From Novosphingobium sp. B 225 (GTDB taxonomy: Bacteria; Pseudomonadota; Alphaproteobacteria; Sphingomonadales; Sphingomonadaceae), in contig NZ_MWLM01000039.1 in the NCBI RefSeq assembly GCF_002198665.1, forward strand, positions 61,812 through 111,656: a stretch of DNA of 49,845 nucleotides, read 5' to 3'. The notes beneath the pieces are model-generated. The model was not told the DNA's origin. It was given only the letters and a program-made list of their open reading frames with translations, and did no database searches. Shown one piece after another: positions 44,407-49,845 of the stretch (its first letter is position 1; each line of letters starts with the position of its first letter). The position numbers and the translations under genes were made by a program.

Positions 44407-45219
44407 ATGCAAACAGCGATTGAACTGATCGGTTTACCCAGTGACAGCAACAGCTCGTTTGAGCGCGGCGCTGCCATGGCCCCGCCGCTGATCCGGGCGG
44501 CGCTGTGGTCGGATCGGGGGAACCTGGCCTGCGAAAACGGGATGGAAGTAGGACGCGACTTCGAACTGCGCGATCGCGGTGATCTGCAGCTGCTCGAACA
44601 ACCCGAGGACGATGGATTGATCGCTGCGGCGGTCAGTGACGTGGTGGCATCCGGCGCTGTGCCGCTGGTGCTGGGCGGGGACCATGCCATGACTCACCCG
44701 GTCGTGCGCGCGCTTCACGCCGTGCACGGCCCTCTGACCATCCTGCATGTCGATGCCCACCCCGATCTCTATGCCGATTTTGAAAGCAATCCGCGCAGTC
44801 ATGCCTCACCCTTCGCACGGATCATGGAGGCCGGGCTGGCGCGCCGCCTGGCCCAGGTCGGCATTCGCACGATGAACGCGCATTGCCGCGAACAGGCCGC
44901 GCGCTATGGCGTAGAGGTGCTGCCCATGGCGGATTTCGCGGCAAGCAAGGTGCCGGTGCTGGAAGGACCGCTTTACATCAGCATCGATCTCGATGGCATC
45001 GACCCCGGCGAGGCTCCCGGCGTATCGCACCCCGAACCCGGTGGGTTGACTGTGCGGGAGGTGTTGGCCGTGCTGCGCCGCCAAACCGCGCGGGTGATCG
45101 GTGCCGACGTGGTTGAATACAATCCACGCTTCGATTCAAACGAACGCACCGCGATTGTCGCTGCCAAACTGGTGCGCGAACTGGCGGCGCTGATTGCGCA
45201 AAACAGTGCGCGCGGCTGA
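44407..45219 (+). CDS. Arginase/agmatinase family ureohydrolase
   Basis: 270 residues from ATG 44407. Manganese ligands are visible in LGGDHAMTHPVVRAL, LHVDAHPDLYADF and YISIDLDGIDPGEAPGVSHP, with EPGGLTVREVLAVLR following. The family cleaves guanidino compounds to urea and an amine; agmatinase, arginase or formiminoglutamase cannot be told apart here. TTG 44398 in frame is unlikely. It follows GST closely and may share its promoter. A link to argG in the same window would be speculative. Confidence 0.9.
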   Translation: MQTAIELIGLPSDSNSSFERGAAMAPPLIRAALWSDRGNLACENGMEVGRDFELRDRGDLQLLEQPEDDGLIAAAVSDVVASGAVPLVLGGDHAMTHPVVRALHAVHGPLTILHVDAHPDLYADFESNPRSHASPFARIMEAGLARRLAQVGIRTMNAHCREQAARYGVEVLPMADFAASKVPVLEGPLYISIDLDGIDPGEAPGVSHPEPGGLTVREVLAVLRRQTARVIGADVVEYNPRFDSNERTAIVAAKLVRELAALIAQNSARG

Positions 45220-45308
45220 GCCGGATCGCCGGTCTGTCAAAGTGGGCTGGTGATTGACCCCATCAATCTGCGCACTGGACCATCCTGTTGTGCGCCACCT
45301 TGCGAATC

Positions 45309-45335
45309 CGCCCCCCGCTGCCTGCGCGGGGGGCG
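45309..45335. terminator. Hairpin after the ureohydrolase gene
   Basis: CGCCCCCCGC (45309-45318), loop TGCCTGC, GCGGGGGGCG (45326-45335). A perfect 10-bp stem about 90 nt after the stop of the ureohydrolase. No T-run, so a factor-dependent or attenuating role is possible. Confidence 0.5.
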
Positions 45336-45402
45336 CTGCAAGTGAAATCTTCACCGTTATTGTTGCTTGTCCCGCAACCGCTTCGCGCATAGCCTGCGCG
45401 CC

Positions 45403-46221
45403 ATGACGACAGGAACGGATTGGCAGGCGCAGGTCGGAAAGAGCTGGGCCGAGAACTATCATCTGACCGACCGCAGCTTTTCCGGGCTGACCCAGCGTCT
45501 GCTGGAGCGGATCGACACTTGCGATGCCCGGGCGGTGCTGGACATCGGCTGCGGGGCGGGAGAGCTGAGCCTGGCGATTGCCCGCGCGCGCCCGGCTACC
45601 CGGGTAGTTGGAGTGGATATTTCCGCCGATCTCGTCGCGGCTGCGCGGGTGCGGGGGGAGGCGCTGTCCAACGCCAGCTTTATCGAAGCCAATGCCGCCA
45701 CCTGGCGCGAAGGCGGGTTCACGCCGGACTTGCTGGTGTCGCGCCACGGGGTGATGTTCTTTGACGATCCATCCGCCGCGTTCGCCAACCTGCTGGAACA
45801 GGCCGCACCGGGCGCGCAACTGATGTTCTCATGCTTCCGCAGCCCGTTGGAAAACCCTTGGGCGAGCGACATGGCCCAGCTGCTGCGCGTCCCCCCTGCC
45901 GCCAACCCGCGCGCGCCGGGGCCGTTTGCTTTTGCCGATCCGGCCCATGTCGAAGCCGTGCTGGAAAGCGCCGGGTGGCAGGCAGTGGCGCTCGATCCGG
46001 TTGATTTCGCTTACGTTGCGGGCATGGGCGAAGACCCGGTGGAGGAAGCGCTGGGCTATTTTGGCCGCATCGGCCCCGCCGCCGCCGCGCTGCGCGGGTT
46101 GGAGGGTGAGGACAAGGCTGCGGCCGTGGCCCGCATCCGCGGCTGGCTCGAAGAGTATCGCAGCGGCAACCTGATCGCCTTTGGCGCGGCCGCCTGGCTG
46201 GTTTCCGCGCGGAAAGCCTGA
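45403..46221 (+). CDS. Class I SAM-dependent methyltransferase
   Basis: 272 residues from ATG 45403. SAM site [20 protein letters not shown] and [15 protein letters not shown], then [21 protein letters not shown]-terminal region with [20 protein letters not shown]. The substrate is not evident. It is followed 49 nt later by alaS. Confidence 0.88.
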   Translation: MTTGTDWQAQVGKSWAENYHLTDRSFSGLTQRLLERIDTCDARAVLDIGCGAGELSLAIARARPATRVVGVDISADLVAAARVRGEALSNASFIEANAATWREGGFTPDLLVSRHGVMFFDDPSAAFANLLEQAAPGAQLMFSCFRSPLENPWASDMAQLLRVPPAANPRAPGPFAFADPAHVEAVLESAGWQAVALDPVDFAYVAGMGEDPVEEALGYFGRIGPAAAALRGLEGEDKAAAVARIRGWLEEYRSGNLIAFGAAAWLVSARKA

Positions 46222-46270
46222 TGTCTTCGCACTTGCCGCAATGCACGGCCTGCCGTATCGGCGGCTCGTT

Positions 46271-48919
46271 ATGACCACGACGAACGAAATCCGCCGCTCC
46301 TTCCTGGAATATTTCGGCAGCCAAGGGCACGATGTGGTGCAGTCTGCGCCGCTGGTGCCCTATAATGATCCGACGCTGATGTTCACCAACGCCGGGATGG
46401 TGCCGTTCAAGAACGTGTTCACCGGCCTGGAAACCCGCGCCACCCCGCGCGCCACCAGCAGCCAGAAATGCGTGCGCGCCGGGGGCAAGCATAACGATCT
46501 GGACAATGTCGGCTATACCGCGCGGCATCACACGTTCTTCGAGATGCTGGGGAATTTCTCGTTCGGCGATTACTTCAAGGAACAGGCGATCACCCATGCC
46601 TGGACCTTGCTGACCAAGGAATGGGGCCTGCCCAAGGACAAGCTGCTGGCCACGGTGTACCACACCGATGATGAGGCATTTGCCCTGTGGCAGAAGATCG
46701 CCGGCCTGCCCGAACACCGCATCATCCGCATCCCCACCAAGGACAATTTCTGGGCGATGGGCGATGATGGCCCGTGCGGCCCGTGCAGCGAAATCTTCTT
46801 CGATCACGGCGACCACATCTGGGGTGGCCCCCCGGGATCGCCGGACGAGGACGGCGACCGGTTTATCGAAATCTGGAACCTGGTGTTCATGCAGTTTGAG
46901 CAGACCGCCGGGGAAATCACTGGCGAGCTGCCCAAGCCCTCCATCGATACCGGCATGGGGCTGGAACGCATCGCCGCGGTGATGCAGGGCCAGCACGACA
47001 ATTACGAGACCGACACCTTCAAGGCGCTGATCTCCGCTTCGGTGAGCCTGACGGGTGTGAAGGCAGAGGGTGAGACCCAGGCCAGCCACCGCGTGATCGC
47101 CGATCACTTGCGTTCCACCAGCTTCCTGCTGGCCGATGGCGTGCTGCCCAGCAACGAAGGGCGCGGCTATGTGCTGCGCCGGATCATGCGCCGCGCAATG
47201 CGCCACGCGCACCTGCTGGGGGCAAAGGATCCCCTGATGCACCGCCTGGTGCCCGCGCTGGTCACCGAAATGGGCGCGGCCTATCCGGAACTTGGCCGCG
47301 CGCAGCCGCTGATCGAGGAAACCCTGCTGCGCGAGGAAGTGCAGTTCCGCCGCACGCTCGCCAACGGGCTCAAGCTGCTGGACGAAGCGACCGGCGATCT
47401 GGGTGAGGGCAGCTCGCTCCCCGGCGAAACCGCGTTCAAGCTCTATGACACCTTCGGCTTCCCCTATGACCTGACCGAGGACGCACTGCGTTCACGCGGG
47501 ATCAGCGTCGACAAGGCCGGGTTTGACGCGGCGATGGCCCAGCAAAAGGCCGCTGCCCGCGCCGCGTGGAAGGGCAGCGGGCAAGCTGCTGACGCCGAAG
47601 TGTGGTTCGACATTGCCGAACGCGTCGGCGCGACCGAATTCACCGGCTACACCGCCGTCACGGGCGAAGCGCAGGTCGTTGCGCTGATCAGGGACGGCAA
47701 GGAAGTGGACAGCGCCGGGGCGGGTGACAGCGTCAGCGTGATCACCAACCAGACCCCGTTTTATGGCGAAAGCGGCGGGCAGACCGGCGATGCCGGCACC
47801 ATTACCGGCGCGAACGGACTGTCGCTGCAAGTCAGCGATACGGCCAAGCCGCTCGGACGTCTGCACGCGCACAATGCGGTGGTGGCGGCGGGTTCGCTCA
47901 AGGTCGGGGACATGGTCCGGCTCGACATCGATGTCGCGCGCCGCGATGCCACCCGCGCCAACCATTCGGCCACCCACTTGCTGCACGAAGCACTGCGGCG
48001 GCGGCTGGGCGATCACGTGACGCAGAAAGGCTCGATGGTTTCGGCTGATCGCCTGCGGTTTGACTTTGCGCACCCGGCTGCGCTTTCGGCGGAAGACCTC
48101 GCCGTGGTCGAAGCCGAAGTGAACGCTGAAGTGCGCGCCAACGATCCGGTCGTCACCCGGCTGATGAGCCCGGAAGACGCGATCGAAGCCGGGGCGATGG
48201 CTCTGTTCGGTGAGAAATACGGCGATGAAGTGCGCGTGCTCAGCATGGGCCGCAGTGCGGATGGCCGGACCTATTCCACCGAACTGTGTGGCGGCACCCA
48301 TGTGCGCGCGTTGGGCGACATCGGCCTGCTGCGGATCGTCAGCGAAAGCGCGGTCAGCTCGGGCGTGCGCCGGATCGAGGCGCTGACCGGCGAAGGCGCG
48401 CGCAACTGGCTGGTGGCGCGTGAGGAACAGTTGAAGCAGGTTGCTGGCTTGCTCAAGACGACCCCTGATGACGTCGAAACCCGCGTTGCCGCGCTGGTGG
48501 ATGAACGCCGCAAGCTGGAACGCGAACTGGCCGAAGCCAAGAAGGCGCTGGCGCTGGGCGGCGGCGGAGCCAAGGTAGACAGCGCGGATGAGGATGTGGG
48601 CGGGGTGAAATTCTCCGGTCAGGTGCTCGACGGGCTCGACCCGAAAGAACTGCGCGGGCTGCTTGATGCGGCCAAGCAGCGCATGGGCAGCGGCGTGGCC
48701 GTGGTGGTCGCCGTCAACGATGGCAAGGCCAGCATCGCGGCGGCAGTCACCGATGACTTGACCGGCACTGTCAGCGCGGTCGATCTGGTCCGCGCAGGCG
48801 TGGAAGCGCTGGGCGGCAAGGGCGGCGGCGGCCGTCCCGACATGGCTCAGGGCGGCGGGCCTGACGGGAGCAAGGCGGCAGACGCGATTGCGGCCGTTAA
48901 GCAGGTGATCGCGGGCTAA
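46271..48919 (+). CDS. alaS: Alanyl-tRNA synthetase
   Basis: 882 residues (E. coli 876). Catalytic domain with [38 protein letters not shown] and the HHTFFEML segment; editing domain with the metal motif [18 protein letters not shown] and a cysteine in [14 protein letters not shown]-terminal C-Ala domain rich in glycine ([20 protein letters not shown]). ATG 46271 gives the [15 protein letters not shown] start of the family; the frame is open 30 codons further upstream without conserved sequence. Confidence 0.98.
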   Translation: MTTTNEIRRSFLEYFGSQGHDVVQSAPLVPYNDPTLMFTNAGMVPFKNVFTGLETRATPRATSSQKCVRAGGKHNDLDNVGYTARHHTFFEMLGNFSFGDYFKEQAITHAWTLLTKEWGLPKDKLLATVYHTDDEAFALWQKIAGLPEHRIIRIPTKDNFWAMGDDGPCGPCSEIFFDHGDHIWGGPPGSPDEDGDRFIEIWNLVFMQFEQTAGEITGELPKPSIDTGMGLERIAAVMQGQHDNYETDTFKALISASVSLTGVKAEGETQASHRVIADHLRSTSFLLADGVLPSNEGRGYVLRRIMRRAMRHAHLLGAKDPLMHRLVPALVTEMGAAYPELGRAQPLIEETLLREEVQFRRTLANGLKLLDEATGDLGEGSSLPGETAFKLYDTFGFPYDLTEDALRSRGISVDKAGFDAAMAQQKAAARAAWKGSGQAADAEVWFDIAERVGATEFTGYTAVTGEAQVVALIRDGKEVDSAGAGDSVSVITNQTPFYGESGGQTGDAGTITGANGLSLQVSDTAKPLGRLHAHNAVVAAGSLKVGDMVRLDIDVARRDATRANHSATHLLHEALRRRLGDHVTQKGSMVSADRLRFDFAHPAALSAEDLAVVEAEVNAEVRANDPVVTRLMSPEDAIEAGAMALFGEKYGDEVRVLSMGRSADGRTYSTELCGGTHVRALGDIGLLRIVSESAVSSGVRRIEALTGEGARNWLVAREEQLKQVAGLLKTTPDDVETRVAALVDERRKLERELAEAKKALALGGGGAKVDSADEDVGGVKFSGQVLDGLDPKELRGLLDAAKQRMGSGVAVVVAVNDGKASIAAAVTDDLTGTVSAVDLVRAGVEALGGKGGGGRPDMAQGGGPDGSKAADAIAAVKQVIAG

Positions 48920-48929
48920 GCCAACTGAT

Positions 48930-49082
48930 CCTCCCCGTTTTCGCCGAATGGCGCAAATGGGGAGGTGCCTGCGGCGGTAGCCGCAGACGGAGGGGTATGG
49001 ACGCTGGCGTGGAAACCCCTCCGTCTGGGCCTGACGGCCCATCCACCTCCCCATTTGTGGCCTTCGCCAAAAATGGGGAGGG
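48930..49082. repeat. Palindromic intergenic repeat, copy 4
   Basis: CAAATGGGGAGGTG (48954-48967) pairs with CACCTCCCCATTTG in the right half (about 49044-49057), and CCTCCCCGTTTTCGCC at the left edge pairs loosely with CGCCAAAAATGGGGAGG at the right edge. Inner GGAGGGGT/ACCCCTCC and a GGCCTGACGGCC hairpin are as in the other copies. It fills the gap between alaS and the convergent carbonic anhydrase. Confidence 0.85.
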
Positions 49083-49096
49083 TCTGGTATGGTCGT

Positions 49097-49845
49097 TCAA
49101 TCCGTTCCCGACACCAACAGGCGTCCATTGCGGGGCTGGATCGGGCGGGCGTTGTCACCCACGATTGCGTGGATTGCGGCGATCTGCGCTGAGCTCGCGG
49201 TGACCGGGTGGCTGGCGACATGCCAGCGCACGCCTTCGCTGCACGGCGGGGTGGTCAGCGATCCGTCATAGCGCCAGACCGACAGGTCCTGAGGCAGCAG
49301 CAGCGCCGGGTTGAGCATAACCCCGCCCAGCGTCTGCGCGGCGCTCTGTTGCGCCGGGGCGGCCTTGACGATCTTGTCGAACTCCGGGTTGTGCGCACCT
49401 TCCTCGAACAGCACGCCCAGCACCGCCAGATTGCCAGCATGGTCGGCGTGAACGAAATGCGCGACCATCGGGTAGGGCACCCCATAGACGGTTTCTTCCG
49501 ACGGAGTGTGGAAGTGGACCTGGATCAGCTTGTAACGTGAAATCCCGCTCGACAGGATTGAGCCTTCGGGGAAATTGACCTGCACCGTGTGCCCGTTGTT
49601 GAGGATCGTCAGCGGCCCCGGTTTATAGTTGGTGCGCACTTCGATCCGTCCGGAAACGTCGGCCCCGCCAAGATCGATCGGAGATTGCATCCGCCCGACC
49701 TTGCAGGTCTTGAATTCGTCAGCCAGTTCGCCCCAATGTTCGGGGCCGCTTTCTCCGCCATAACTCCAGTGCCCGGTCGCGTGGTTTGCGCGTGCTTGCG
49801 CCGGGGCGTGTGCCGGTCCGGGGGCGTGTTGGGGGCGGGCTGCCG
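49097..49845 (-). CDS. Alpha-carbonic anhydrase, 5' end beyond the window
   Basis: Partial; 248 residues visible, open to the right edge. The frame upstream of ATG 49690 continues with HWSYGGESGPEHWGELADEF, the family N terminus, so that ATG is not the start. Zinc ligands are in LIQVHFHTPSEET (two His) and PMVAHFVHAD (third His); LTTPPCSEGVRWHV is the conserved threonine region. Hydrates CO2, normally in the periplasm; the signal peptide is off the window. In place of the usual Glu two residues before the third zinc His there is Val. Preceding residues are His/Pro/Ala-rich, a linker after the signal. Confidence 0.92.
   Translation of the reverse strand, partial: AARPQHAPGPAHAPAQARANHATGHWSYGGESGPEHWGELADEFKTCKVGRMQSPIDLGGADVSGRIEVRTNYKPGPLTILNNGHTVQVNFPEGSILSSGISRYKLIQVHFHTPSEETVYGVPYPMVAHFVHADHAGNLAVLGVLFEEGAHNPEFDKIVKAAPAQQSAAQTLGGVMLNPALLLPQDLSVWRYDGSLTTPPCSEGVRWHVASHPVTASSAQIAAIHAIVGDNARPIQPRNGRLLVSGTD

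Noticed and set aside
45719..49054. Two long open frames (about 507 and 520 codons) on the minus strand
   Set aside because: Antisense to the methyltransferase and alaS; no domains.

Overview
The window is a stretch of chromosome from a GC-rich alphaproteobacterium, most likely a member of the Sphingomonadales (Novosphingobium/Erythrobacter/Sphingomonas-like). The evidence is the alphaproteobacterial SOS operator (GTTC-N7-GTTC) in front of recA, the smpB - DUF2062 - cckA-type kinase cluster, many GTGA/ATGA stop-start overlaps, and a family of palindromic intergenic elements built on AAATGGGGAGGTGG / CCACCTCCCCATTT. Nothing in the sequence fixes the genus.

Layout. 1-6.1 kb: a palindromic repeat, a DUF1330 gene coupled to a membrane-anchored LuxR-type HTH gene, a PA0069-type radical SAM gene, a YbjN-type secreted protein, and a leftward operon (uracil-DNA-glycosylase-like, soluble lytic transglycosylase, moaB). 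6.1-17.5 kb: housekeeping metabolism and RNA modification (ETF-ubiquinone oxidoreductase, ispE, N-formylglutamate amidohydrolase, ilvD, a lipoprotein, NAD(P)HX repair enzyme, RlmD/TrmA-type methyltransferase, a RluE-type pseudouridine synthase, argG, a DUF1801 protein). Between the pseudouridine synthase and argG lies about 750 bp with no convincing gene; it ends in a 13-bp inverted repeat made of two DnaA-box-like sequences. 17.5-21.3 kb: the accessory part, with two direct copies of a ~200-bp MITE-like element around a TonB_C-like secreted protein, a short tandem repeat, two AT-rich genes of unknown function, and a RelE/HigB-HigA toxin-antitoxin pair with its own promoter.

21.3-34 kb: cyclopropane fatty acid synthase-type enzyme, S46 dipeptidyl peptidase, GDT1-type manganese exporter plus SDR, a glycine-zipper protein, a PhzF-family isomerase, small lipoproteins, rlmN, an IalB-like protein, three tiny conserved-looking ORFs, greB, a second lytic transglycosylase and dapA. 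34-39.7 kb: a globin-coupled soluble chemoreceptor and an unknown four-helix membrane protein sit between dapA and the smpB - DUF2062 - cckA-type block. 39.7-49.8 kb: a secreted unknown protein, an FAD monooxygenase / SAM-fold enzyme operon divergent from recA across a tandem SOS operator, recA with a strong terminator, GST, an arginase-family ureohydrolase, a methyltransferase, alaS, another palindromic repeat, and a 5'-truncated alpha-carbonic anhydrase running off the right edge.

Most of the window is ordinary core chromosome. The parts that deserve attention are the AT-rich gene pair at 19.6-20.5 kb, the DnaA-box hairpin at 15.66 kb, the palindromic repeats that abut start codons and seem to supply their Shine-Dalgarno sequence, and the membrane-tethered HTH protein at 0.5-1.2 kb.
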